Below, piece by piece: positions 7,454 to 14,476 of a DNA stretch of 20,649 nucleotides. Below the pieces are notes generated by a model. It searched no databases, was not told the origin of the DNA, and saw nothing but the letters and a program-made list of their open reading frames with translations. The position numbers were made by a program, and so were the translations under genes. Every line of letters starts with the position of its first letter. The stretch's first letter is position 1. Source of the stretch: an uncultured Eubacteriales bacterium (GTDB taxonomy: Bacteria > Bacillota > Clostridia > Oscillospirales > Oscillospiraceae); assembly GCA_900546485.1 (NCBI GenBank), contig URDK01000042.1, positions 1 to 20,649 on the forward strand. The letters run 5' to 3'.

Positions 7454-7484
7454 CCGCGGGGGAAGGGGGTGTCCTCCCCCGCGG
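7454..7484. other. GC-rich hairpin after the NTPase gene
   Basis: Ten exact base pairs (CCGCGGGGGA at 7454-7463 with 7475-7484, loop of 11) lie just past the NTPase stop codon. No T run follows on the minus strand, so it is not a standard terminator; it may stabilise or partly terminate the upstream transcript before the importer operon. Confidence 0.45.
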
Positions 7485-7489
7485 ATTTG

Positions 7490-8053
7490 TCATATTGCGT
7501 ATTCCTCCGCCCAGTGTCTGAGCGCGCCCTCGGCGTTGAAGTCATAGCGGCCCGTAGTCTCAAGTACGAGCGTATCCGGGTCGGATTCAAGCAGCTCGTG
7601 CAGCTCCGCTGCGGCCTCCATATATTCCGCCGGAAGGTCCACACGCCGGCGCAGCTCCTCGGCGCTCGGCATTGCCTTCAAGACACCCACACATGGCGTT
7701 CCGGAGAAGAAAAAGCGCGTCAGAGCCTCGTAGAAATCCGGATACAACAGCTCAAAGCCGCCTATCTCATCCAGAAGTGCATATTTTTTCTTTGCCGCCT
7801 CTTTCAGCAGCGCCGGAGCCGTCACGGTGAAGGGACGCGCGTCCCTCACGGCCCCGCCCTCGCCGAAGCTCAGAAAGCGCTCCCTCGGCCCGCCGCAGGC
7901 GGGGGCGAGGTCAAAGCCCGCGAGGCGTCCCCTTTCCACAACGCGCAGCGTCAGAAAACCGCCCGCATGCTTCACCGCGCTGCCCAGGGCGTTCGCTATC
8001 AGGGTGGATTTGCCGCAGCCTATCGGTCCCGTAAGCAGGAGCCTTCGCTTCAA
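7490..8053 (-). CDS. THEP1-like P-loop nucleoside-triphosphatase
   Basis: 187 residues. Walker A GPIGCGKST at 9-17 directly after the start, and Walker B YALLDEIGGFEL near residue 92, followed by a C-terminal ETTGRYDF segment; this is the layout of the THEP1/COG1618 NTPase family, whose members hydrolyse NTPs in vitro but have no settled cellular role. The start is TTG at 8053-8051, overlapping the xdhC stop codon (TTGA), with GGGAGG eight bases upstream; there is no room for a later start before the P-loop. Coupling to xdhC suggests a task in molybdenum-cofactor handling (inference). A more distant P-loop accessory protein family, such as MobB-like GTPases, is a weaker alternative. Confidence 0.8.
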   Translation of the reverse strand: MKRRLLLTGPIGCGKSTLIANALGSAVKHAGGFLTLRVVERGRLAGFDLAPACGGPRERFLSFGEGGAVRDARPFTVTAPALLKEAAKKKYALLDEIGGFELLYPDFYEALTRFFFSGTPCVGVLKAMPSAEELRRRVDLPAEYMEAAAELHELLESDPDTLVLETTGRYDFNAEGALRHWAEEYAI

Positions 8054-9060
8054 ATCGCGTTCCTCCCGGCCCTGACCTCTATCATCTGCGCAGCGATGGA
8101 AATGGCGATCTCCGCCGGGGTCTCGGCCTTGATGTCGAGACCGATGGGCGTGGTGATGCGCTTGAAGTCCTCATCCGTGAAGCCCATGGTACGCAGCTGC
8201 TTCTGCACGCCCGCAGTCTTGGCCTTACTGCCGATGACGCCTATGTAGCAGGCGGGAGTACGCAGCGCCTGGGCCTGCACGATGGTGTCGTAGGCGTGGC
8301 CGCGGGTCATGACGCAGATATAGTCCTCGGGGCCTATCTTGACGCTCTCGTCTATGTGTTCAAAGTCCACGAGCATGACGCGCTCCGCGCCGCGGACGGT
8401 CTGCTCGTTTGCAAACTCCGGACGGTCATCCATGGCGATGCAGCGGAAGCCCACGTGCGAGAGCACGGGCACCAGCTCCTGCGCCACGTGTCCGCAGCCG
8501 AAGACATACACCTTGCCGGAGGAATTTATCTGCTCGGCGTAGAAATCGCGGCCGTCCACGGCCTTGCGCGTCGGGTGACGGCTCATTATATCCCGCGTCC
8601 ACTCGGGCGCGTCGATGCCGAAGAAGCCCTCTTCGGACCAGAGTCCAAGCTTTCCGCCGTCGGAGATCTCCGAGAGGAGCCACAGATCCTCGCCTACGGC
8701 AAAGCGGCGCTCCGCCTCCTCTGCAACGGAGAGCACGTAGGGGTCATGCGCCGGTATATAGCTGAAATAGACGTTGACGGCGCCGCCGCAGATCATGCCG
8801 AGGTTCTGCACGTCGTTCTTGGTGAGGGAGAAGTCATGCTCGCCGCTGCGCTTCTCCTCGAGCACGGTTTTTGCTATCTGCTCGGAGCGGTACTCCACAG
8901 CGCCGCCGCCTATCGTGCCGCAGATGCGGCCCTCCTTGCCGACAAGCATCCTCGCGCCCGCTCCGCGCGGCGTGGCGCCGGAGGAGGCGATGACGGTCAC
9001 GAGCACAAGCTCCTCACCGGCGTTCAGGCGCTCGGCTATCGTCTTGAACATATTTCTCAT
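8050..9060 (-). CDS. xdhC: XdhC/CoxI-family molybdenum cofactor insertion factor
   Basis: Cytosolic chaperone that binds mature molybdenum cofactor, protects it, promotes its sulfuration and loads it into xanthine-dehydrogenase-family enzymes. 336 residues. N-terminal XdhC_CoxI domain: ASSGATPRGAGARMLV, GTIGGGAVEY and GMICGGAV with the conserved Cys; C-terminal Rossmann domain beginning VYVFGCGHVAQELVPVL and ending with GLDIKAETPAEIAISIAAQMI. I chose the ATG at 9060-9058, which overlaps the upstream stop codon as ATGA and has AAGGAAG about ten bases before it; an in-frame start 24 bases earlier lies inside the upstream gene. The obvious client is the Mop enzyme encoded on the other strand. 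The E. coli relative PaoD serves a cytosine-dinucleotide enzyme, which fits the MocA-like gene in this operon. Confidence 0.93.
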   Translation of the reverse strand: MRNMFKTIAERLNAGEELVLVTVIASSGATPRGAGARMLVGKEGRICGTIGGGAVEYRSEQIAKTVLEEKRSGEHDFSLTKNDVQNLGMICGGAVNVYFSYIPAHDPYVLSVAEEAERRFAVGEDLWLLSEISDGGKLGLWSEEGFFGIDAPEWTRDIMSRHPTRKAVDGRDFYAEQINSSGKVYVFGCGHVAQELVPVLSHVGFRCIAMDDRPEFANEQTVRGAERVMLVDFEHIDESVKIGPEDYICVMTRGHAYDTIVQAQALRTPACYIGVIGSKAKTAGVQKQLRTMGFTDEDFKRITTPIGLDIKAETPAEIAISIAAQMIEVRAGRNAI

Positions 9061-10142
9061 ACGGGTATGACTTCCTTTCCGCATATATCGTTTACTGTGC
9101 GTGCGGCGGCAAGCGCCGCTTTGTGCCGTCTGTCATGGGCCGAGAGCGCTTCGGCGTCCCGGCACTTGTCAAAGCTCGCCCGGAAGCGTCCGGCTATGCT
9201 CACGCGCTTTTCGCCACGGCAGAGTTTGTCCGCAAGATAGACGGCCATGGCCTCGTCCGCCTTCGTCACATCCTCGATGTCGTGGTGTTGGGCGATGAGC
9301 GGCGCGAGCTCGGGATATCCAAGCTGGCTCATGAGCCCCGCCCCTGCCAGGGCGTGGTCCGGGGTGCCCTTCGATATGTCATGCAGCAGCGCGGCGGAGT
9401 AGACAAGCGTCTCGTCCAGGCATATTCCCGCGGCCGCAAGCGCACAGACTATCTCCATCGCCGCCTCCGCCGTCGCACGGCAGTGCGCCGCAAGCTCCGC
9501 CGGCAGCTCAGCCGCGTCCAGCAGTCTGTCCGCGAGTTCCGGTGTCAGCTGCGGCACCGGAGCCCGACCGTATTCCTCAAGCGCGAGCTGCCCCGGTCCG
9601 TCGGACCTGAGCCTCGTTATGGAGCCGTAGGGCAGATTGAAGTCCCGCGCGCACTCGAAGGGCTTTTGCTCCAGCGTGCAGAGCAGCGTCTGTATGACCG
9701 ACGAGTGCGAAACAATGATGACGTCTCCTCTAGAGAGGGCCATCACCCTCGCCACCGCCGCCGAGAACCTGCCGCTCGCGTGCTCGAATTCCTCACCGCC
9801 CGGCGGTGGGAGCGAGCGGTCGCGCCCCCGGCGCTCGTAATATTCCGGCCAGCGCCTTCTTATCTCGTCAAAGCTCAGCCCGTCCCATTCGCCCGCGTCC
9901 ATCTCCTCGAGGCCGGGTACGATGACCGGGGAGGCAAAGCCCATGAGCTCCGCAGTCTGACGGCTCCGGGAGAGTGCGGAGCAAAAGCACTCGCCGATGC
10001 CCAGCGGCGCAAATTCGGCGCCCAAAAGCGCCGACTGAAGCCTGCCCCGAAGCCCCAGGGGCAGGTCCGTCCGGCCGAGGCACATTCTGGCCCCTCCGGG
10101 AAAGTCCGGCATCCCGTGCCGGATAAGGTAAATCTTTCTCAT
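9057..10142 (-). CDS. Histidine phosphatase-HD domain fusion protein
   Basis: 361 residues with two catalytic domains. Residues 1-195 are a histidine phosphatase (phosphoglycerate-mutase-like) domain: LIRHG with catalytic His9, the SRSRQTAELM segment, the acid-bearing GLEEMDAGEWDGLSFDEI at 77-93, and the second His146 in IIVSHSSVIQTLL. Residues 205-361 are an HD-type metal phosphohydrolase: His220, the HD pair at 254-255 in ALLHDISKG, HHD at 286-288, and Asp305 in YLADKL. All key residues of both domains are kept, so both may be active. The substrate is unknown; neither domain has an assigned role in molybdenum-cofactor metabolism, yet the gene is enclosed by mocA-like and xdhC genes and overlaps xdhC by four bases. 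Ribosome site is weak (GGATGG). Confidence 0.85.
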   Translation of the reverse strand: MRKIYLIRHGMPDFPGGARMCLGRTDLPLGLRGRLQSALLGAEFAPLGIGECFCSALSRSRQTAELMGFASPVIVPGLEEMDAGEWDGLSFDEIRRRWPEYYERRGRDRSLPPPGGEEFEHASGRFSAAVARVMALSRGDVIIVSHSSVIQTLLCTLEQKPFECARDFNLPYGSITRLRSDGPGQLALEEYGRAPVPQLTPELADRLLDAAELPAELAAHCRATAEAAMEIVCALAAAGICLDETLVYSAALLHDISKGTPDHALAGAGLMSQLGYPELAPLIAQHHDIEDVTKADEAMAVYLADKLCRGEKRVSIAGRFRASFDKCRDAEALSAHDRRHKAALAAARTVNDICGKEVIPV

Positions 10143-10163
10143 GTCTAGTCCATCCGGGCAATA

Positions 10164-11090
10164 CTATTTAAATAAATCGGGAAAATACTGCACAAAGAGT
10201 TCGTCAGCCATGGCCCTCAGGCGCAGTGTGTAGGCCTCATAGGCCCGTAGCAGCTCCCGCCCCTTCTCGGTGAGGCTGCTGCGCCCGCCGTGCTGCCCAC
10301 CCTGAGAGCGCGCTACCACCGGATAGCCCAGCTCGTTCTCGAGCAGGTTTATGGCGTTCCAGCCCGAGCTGTACGAAAGCTGCATCCGCTGGCAGGCGGC
10401 GCGCACCGACTGCGTCTCGTCCGTCAGCGTGAGCAGCATGGCCACGCGGGGGTCGAGGAAACGCTTCTCACGGCATATCGCCACCTGTACCACGGGCCTT
10501 GTCAGCTGGCTGTTGTGCATGCGCAGCAGCTCCCGGTAGTCCTCCGGGGTGTCTGCGTCATGCAGTATGCCGGCGTCGTCCACCTCCACGAACGTCATGG
10601 GCACTCCGCAGCGAGAGAGAGCTCCGCTCAGCCCGCCCTCGCCGGAGTCCTCGAGAACGCGGTCTATGACGTTAGCGGACATGAGTATCGGGTGGCCGCG
10701 GCTGCCGCCGCAGACCGGGCAGGCCAGCTCCGCACCGCTCTCAAGCAGCGCGTCCACCGTCGCAGCGGTAAAAAGTGGAATATCAACTGGCGTAAAGAGC
10801 ACCTGCCGGCACTTGTCCCGCAAATATCTGAGCCCTATCAGGGCAGAGTCGAACATGTGCGTCGTGCGGTAGTTCTCATTGCGCAGGAACACCACCCCGC
10901 TGGAGGCGAGATGGCGCTCAAGCTCCTCGGCGTTGTAGCCCGTGACCACGACAACACGCGCAGCGCCCGCCTGCTTGAGTGTGGCAACGACGCGCTGAGC
11001 AACAGATATCGAGCCTATGCTGAGCATGGGCTTGAAATCACCCATGCGCGACGACATTCCCGCCGCAACGACAACGGCGCCGGTCTCCAT
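10164..11090 (-). CDS. MocA-like molybdenum cofactor cytidylyltransferase fused to a ModE-type winged helix
   Basis: 308 residues. Residues 1-192 are a MobA/MocA nucleotidyltransferase: VVVAAGMSSRMG at 6-17 with Lys20, PVDIP at 101-105, and RGHPILMS at 131-138. The AAGxSSRMG form of the nucleotide loop is that of MocA, which uses CTP to make molybdopterin cytosine dinucleotide, rather than the LAGG form of GTP-using MobA. Residues about 200-308 match the DNA-binding domain of ModE: QLSYSSGWNAINLLENELG and a GGQHGGRSSLTEKG wing, then a helical tail. There is no C-terminal molybdate-binding (TOBE) domain. The protein therefore may both build the cofactor and control genes. First gene of the operon, with a clear promoter and AAAGGGG before the ATG. 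Confidence 0.9.
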   Translation of the reverse strand: METGAVVVAAGMSSRMGDFKPMLSIGSISVAQRVVATLKQAGAARVVVVTGYNAEELERHLASSGVVFLRNENYRTTHMFDSALIGLRYLRDKCRQVLFTPVDIPLFTAATVDALLESGAELACPVCGGSRGHPILMSANVIDRVLEDSGEGGLSGALSRCGVPMTFVEVDDAGILHDADTPEDYRELLRMHNSQLTRPVVQVAICREKRFLDPRVAMLLTLTDETQSVRAACQRMQLSYSSGWNAINLLENELGYPVVARSQGGQHGGRSSLTEKGRELLRAYEAYTLRLRAMADELFVQYFPDLFK

Positions 11091-11154
11091 GCTGCGCGCC
11101 CCCTTTCGTACCGTAAAGTTGGGTCAAAGCCCGTCGTATGCGCAATTTGTCTAT

Positions 11155-11183
11155 ATAATAACACATAAAAAGCGACTTGTAAA
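11155..11183 (-). promoter_or_regulatory. Sigma-A-type promoter of the mocA-like/xdhC operon
   Basis: On the minus strand TTTACA (11183-11178), a 17-base spacer, TATTAT (11160-11155). Transcription would start near 11148, with a leader of about 58 bases. The -10 region also holds a weak ModE-box-like pattern (TATGT, 7 bases, TATAG, at 11167-11151), of interest because the first gene carries a ModE-type DNA-binding domain. Confidence 0.65.
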
Positions 11184-11192
11184 CTAAAACAA

Positions 11193-11207
11193 TTTGACGC
11201 TGTCAAA
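11193..11207. repeat. Inverted repeat upstream of the mocA-like promoter
   Basis: TTTGAC and GTCAAA arms separated by GCT. Ten bases upstream of the -35 element of the mocA-like promoter. Read on the minus strand it is followed by TTGTTTT, so it could instead act as a weak terminator of the small gene at 11239-11511. Confidence 0.45.
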
Positions 11208-11238
11208 CGCCGGGAGTAGAATCGGTATAAAGGATTTG

Positions 11239-11511
11239 TTAATTTAAATCGCCGTTGCTGTGGCCTCCGCAGGGGTCCTTGTCCGGCCCTCCACCGGTGA
11301 GGTCCCGCAGGCGGCCTATTCCTGTATTGGAATAGAACACCAGCTCGGAAGGCCGACCCTCCGCGTCCTCCGCGGCGAGGCGCAGGCAGTTCGCCGTCTC
11401 GTGAAAATCTATCGGCAGTGTACGCCGTACCGTTATCCCGCTGCGCGAATCAGTGACCTCTATCGTCACTTCATCCGCAGTTATCTCCCTGAGCTTATCA
11501 TTATCAGACAT
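11239..11511 (-). CDS. Small unknown protein (90 residues)
   Basis: I do not recognise this protein. The ATG at 11511-11509 has AAAGGAG eight to nine bases upstream, a convincing ribosome site, while an in-frame TTG 18 bases earlier would place that site inside the gene. The sequence is soluble and acidic in its first half (MSDNDKLREITADEVTIEV), has a likely beta-strand/helix core with a SGITVRRTLPIDFHETANCLRL segment, and ends in a Gly/Asp-rich tail with GGGPDKDPCGGH that contains a Cys and a His and might bind a metal. It lies between divergent mop and the co-directional mocA-like operon, so a link to molybdenum enzymes is possible but unproven. Confidence 0.7.
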   Translation of the reverse strand: MSDNDKLREITADEVTIEVTDSRSGITVRRTLPIDFHETANCLRLAAEDAEGRPSELVFYSNTGIGRLRDLTGGGPDKDPCGGHSNGDLN

Positions 11512-11556
11512 GGTCGTTCTCCTTTCCAACAGCTTACATCCCCATTTTGGGGTCTA

Positions 11557-11590
11557 TTCCAAATATAGCACAGGCCGCTTGGCTTTGGAA
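11557..11590 (-). promoter_or_regulatory. Inverted repeat containing a candidate extended -10 for the small gene
   Basis: Exact arms TTCCAAA (11557-11563) and TTTGGAA (11584-11590) enclose TGC-TATATT on the minus strand (-10 at 11567-11562), an extended -10 that would start transcription near 11555, about 44 bases before the small gene's ATG. A second short dyad, CCCCA/TGGGG, lies at 11540-11552. The -35 is poor, so this is tentative. Confidence 0.4.
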
Positions 11591-11599
11591 GAGTGATTT

Positions 11600-11617
11600 A
11601 AAGCGCGTGCGCGCTTT
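11600..11617. repeat. GC-rich palindrome in the mop leader region (possible operator or RNA hairpin)
   Basis: AAAGCGCG and CGCGCTTT separated by TG: eight exact pairs, 53-71 bases before the mop start codon. No T run follows on either strand, so it is not a terminator. It could bind a dimeric regulator or form a hairpin in the mop leader. I could not find a good promoter for mop around it. Confidence 0.5.
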
Positions 11618-11670
11618 GAAGGATATGTAGAGTCACAACACAAACGCAACAATAGTAAGGAGGAAACCGC

Positions 11671-14412
11671 ATGATCAAGAAAGTCCTAATCATCAATGGG
11701 GTCGAGCGCACCCTCGTGCTGGAGGGCACCGAAACGCTTGCAAAGGTCCTGCGCGAGAGACTGATGCTCACGGGCTGCAAAATCGGTTGCGGCGAAGGAC
11801 ACTGCGGCGCATGTAACGTCATCGTCGACGGCAAGGTCACGCGCTCCTGCATCACGAAGGTCGCAAAACTCCGCGACTACGCCGAAATCACCACCATCGA
11901 GGGCATAGGTACCGTCAACAACCTGCACCCCATCCAGGTCGCGTGGATGGCCTACGGCTGCGCCCAGTGCGGCTTCTGCAGCCCCGGCTTCATAGTCAGC
12001 GCGAAAGTCCTGCTCGAGCAGAACCCGAACCCGACCCGTGAGGAGGTGCGCGACTGGTTCAACAAGAACCGCAACCTCTGCCGCTGCACCGGCTACAAGC
12101 CCCTCATAGACGCCACGATGGCCGCCGCGGCCGTCATGCGCGGCGAGATGAGCAAAGAAGATCTGCTCTTCAAGCCTACCGACAACGTCATCACCGGCAC
12201 CACCTATGCCCGCCCCTCCGCTGCCATGAAGGTCACCGGCACCTGGGACTTCGGCGCCGATCAGGCCCTGCACATGCCCGAGGGCACCCTGCGTCTGGCC
12301 CTCGTCCAGGCTGAGGTCTCCCACGCCAACATCAAGGGCGTCGACACCTCCGAGGCCGAGAAGATGCCCGGCGTCTTCAAGGTCATCACCGCGAAGGACG
12401 TCCCCGGCAAGAACCGCATAAACGGCCTCGTCATGCTCCCGCTCAACAACAAGTGCGACGGCTGGGACAGGCCCATACTCTGCGATGAAAAGGTATTCCA
12501 GTACGGCGACGCCATTGCCATAGTCGCGGCCGATACCGAGGCCCACGCCCGCGAGGCCGCCAAGGCCGTCAAGGTCGACCTCGAGGTCCTGCCCGCCTAC
12601 ATGAGCGTGCCCGAGGCCCTGGCCCCCGACGCCATTGAGATCCACCCCGGCACGCCGAACGCCTACTACGAGACCAACTGCATCAAGGGCCCCGACTTCG
12701 ACTTCGACTCCGCGCCGAACGTCATCGAGGTCGAGAGCTACTGCTCGCGCCAGCCGCACCTCTACCTGGAGCCCGACAACGGCTACGCCTACATAGACGA
12801 GGACGGCATGCTGACCGTCCACTCCAAGAGCATCGGCATCCACCTGCATATGCCCATGATAGCCGACGGCATCGGCGTCACGATGGATAAGCTGCGCCTG
12901 GTGCAGAACCACGCCGGCGGCACCTTCGGCTACAAGTTCTCGCCCACCAACGAGGCCATCCTCGGCGTCGCGGCTCTGGTCTGCCAGAGGCCTGTCTCGC
13001 TGAACTTCAACATGTATCAGTCCATCACCTACACCGGCAAGCGCAGCCCAGGCTTCATGCACATCAAGCTCGCGGCGGACGACAATGGCAAGGTGCTGGC
13101 ACTCTGGGGCGACAACTACATCGACCACGGCCCGTACTCCGAGTTCGGCGACCTGCTGACCCACCGCCTGAGCCAGTTCGTCGGCGCGGGCTTCGACATC
13201 CCGACCATCCGCAACAAGAGCACCACGGTGTTCACGAACCACGCCTGGGGCAGCGCCTTCCGCGCCTACGGCTCGCCGCAGTCCTTCATGGGCAGCGACA
13301 TCGCCATGGACATCATGGCCGCGAAGCTGGGCATCGACCCCTTTGAGTTCCGCGCCATGAACTGCTACAAGGAGGCCGACGACTCCAGGACGCCGAACGG
13401 CTGCAGGCCTGACGTCTACTGCGAGGAGGACCTCTTCAACCTGGCGAGGCCCTACTACGAGGCGGCAAAGAAGCGCGTCGCGGAGAAGAACGCGGCCTCG
13501 GACGGCAAGATCAAATACGGCATCGGCGTGTCCCTCGGCGTCTACGGCTGCGGCCTTGACAACTCGGACGCCTCCGAGTGCTGGGCAGACCTCAATCCGG
13601 ACGGCACGGTCACGCTGCGCAACTCCTGGGAGGACCACGGCCAGGGCGCCGACATCGCGACGCTGACCGCCGGTCACGAGACCCTGCGTCAGGCGGGCTT
13701 CACCCCCGACATGATAAAGCTCGAGCTCTGCGACACCAAGCTCACCCCGAACTCCGGCCCCGCGGGCGGCAGCCGCTCCACGGTCATGACCGGCTCGGCT
13801 ACGCGCGTCGCCTGCGAGAATCTGCTCAAGGCCATGCGCAAACCCGACGGCACCTACCGCACCTATGATGAGATGAAGGCCGAGGGCATAGATACCCACG
13901 CCGTGGGCGTCTACACCTACACCGCCTCCGTCGCGCTCGATCAGGCCACCAGCCAGGGCGAGCCCTTCCCGACCTACATGTACACCATCTTCCTGCCCGA
14001 GGTCGCGGTCAACACCGAGACCGGCAAGGTCAAGGTTGAGAAGTTCACGGCGGTCGCGGATGTCGGCACCATCCTCAACAAGCTCGCGGTCGACGGCAAC
14101 TTCTACGGCGGCCTCGTCCAGGGCATCGGCCTCGCGCTGACCGAGGACTTCGAGGACCTCAAGAAGCACACCTCGCTCGCGAAGTGCGGCATCCCGTACC
14201 CGAACGACGCTCCCGATGACATCGAGCTGGTGTACCAGGAGAACCACCCGCGTCCGAACGGCCCCTACGGTGCCTCCGGCTGCGGCGAGGCCCCGCTGGA
14301 TGCCCCGCACCCGGCCATCCTGAACGCCATCTACAACGCCACCGGCGCCCGCATCACCCGCGTGCCGGCCCTGCCTCAGGTCGTCCTCGAGGCCCTGGCG
14401 AAGGTCAAGTAA
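11671..14412 (+). CDS. mop: Mop-type molybdenum aldehyde oxidoreductase (xanthine oxidase family)
   Basis: Homologue over its whole length of Desulfovibrio gigas aldehyde oxidoreductase (913 here, 907 there), which oxidises aldehydes to acids with water as oxygen source and holds molybdopterin cytosine dinucleotide. Residues 1-80: plant-type [2Fe-2S] domain with Cys40, 45, 48 and 60. Residues 81-155: second [2Fe-2S] domain with Cys100, 103, 137 and 139. From about 185: molybdopterin domains, with GGTFGYKFSP at 416-425, FRAYGSPQ at 530-537, GGSRSTVMTG at 699-708 and the catalytic glutamate Glu873 in GASGCGEAP. There is no FAD domain, unlike xanthine dehydrogenase, so electrons must leave to another protein. 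AAGGAGG sits seven bases before the ATG. Third positions are strongly C/G, suggesting high expression. Loading factors (MocA-like, XdhC) are encoded on the opposite strand. Confidence 0.96.
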   Translation: MIKKVLIINGVERTLVLEGTETLAKVLRERLMLTGCKIGCGEGHCGACNVIVDGKVTRSCITKVAKLRDYAEITTIEGIGTVNNLHPIQVAWMAYGCAQCGFCSPGFIVSAKVLLEQNPNPTREEVRDWFNKNRNLCRCTGYKPLIDATMAAAAVMRGEMSKEDLLFKPTDNVITGTTYARPSAAMKVTGTWDFGADQALHMPEGTLRLALVQAEVSHANIKGVDTSEAEKMPGVFKVITAKDVPGKNRINGLVMLPLNNKCDGWDRPILCDEKVFQYGDAIAIVAADTEAHAREAAKAVKVDLEVLPAYMSVPEALAPDAIEIHPGTPNAYYETNCIKGPDFDFDSAPNVIEVESYCSRQPHLYLEPDNGYAYIDEDGMLTVHSKSIGIHLHMPMIADGIGVTMDKLRLVQNHAGGTFGYKFSPTNEAILGVAALVCQRPVSLNFNMYQSITYTGKRSPGFMHIKLAADDNGKVLALWGDNYIDHGPYSEFGDLLTHRLSQFVGAGFDIPTIRNKSTTVFTNHAWGSAFRAYGSPQSFMGSDIAMDIMAAKLGIDPFEFRAMNCYKEADDSRTPNGCRPDVYCEEDLFNLARPYYEAAKKRVAEKNAASDGKIKYGIGVSLGVYGCGLDNSDASECWADLNPDGTVTLRNSWEDHGQGADIATLTAGHETLRQAGFTPDMIKLELCDTKLTPNSGPAGGSRSTVMTGSATRVACENLLKAMRKPDGTYRTYDEMKAEGIDTHAVGVYTYTASVALDQATSQGEPFPTYMYTIFLPEVAVNTETGKVKVEKFTAVADVGTILNKLAVDGNFYGGLVQGIGLALTEDFEDLKKHTSLAKCGIPYPNDAPDDIELVYQENHPRPNGPYGASGCGEAPLDAPHPAILNAIYNATGARITRVPALPQVVLEALAKVK

Positions 14413-14444
14413 GGAAAGCCTTTTATAAAGAGAATATCCATGGT

Positions 14445-14476
14445 AAAATGGGGGAGGCGGAAGCCTTCCCCATTTT
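14445..14476 (+). terminator. Terminator-like hairpin after mop
   Basis: A 14-pair stem (14445-14458 with 14463-14476, one G-U pair, GGAA loop) with an A-rich 5' arm and a TTTT 3' end, 33 bases after the mop stop. It lies directly before the ribosome site of the first lipoprotein gene. The ascending arm also contains TGG-TAAAAT (14441-14449), a possible extended -10 for the downstream genes. Confidence 0.75.

Noticed and set aside
7454..7484. Hairpin after the NTPase gene as a standard terminator
   Set aside because: No T run follows on the minus strand, so I list it only as a hairpin of unknown role.
9123..10148. Long plus-strand open frame opposite the phosphatase-HD gene
   Set aside because: Arg-rich translation without motifs; the minus strand has two complete sets of catalytic residues.
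11091..11670. A molybdenum-cofactor (Moco) riboswitch in the mop or mocA-like leaders
   Set aside because: Dyads are present, but I could not assemble the multi-stem Moco motif by eye; a covariance-model search would be needed to claim it.
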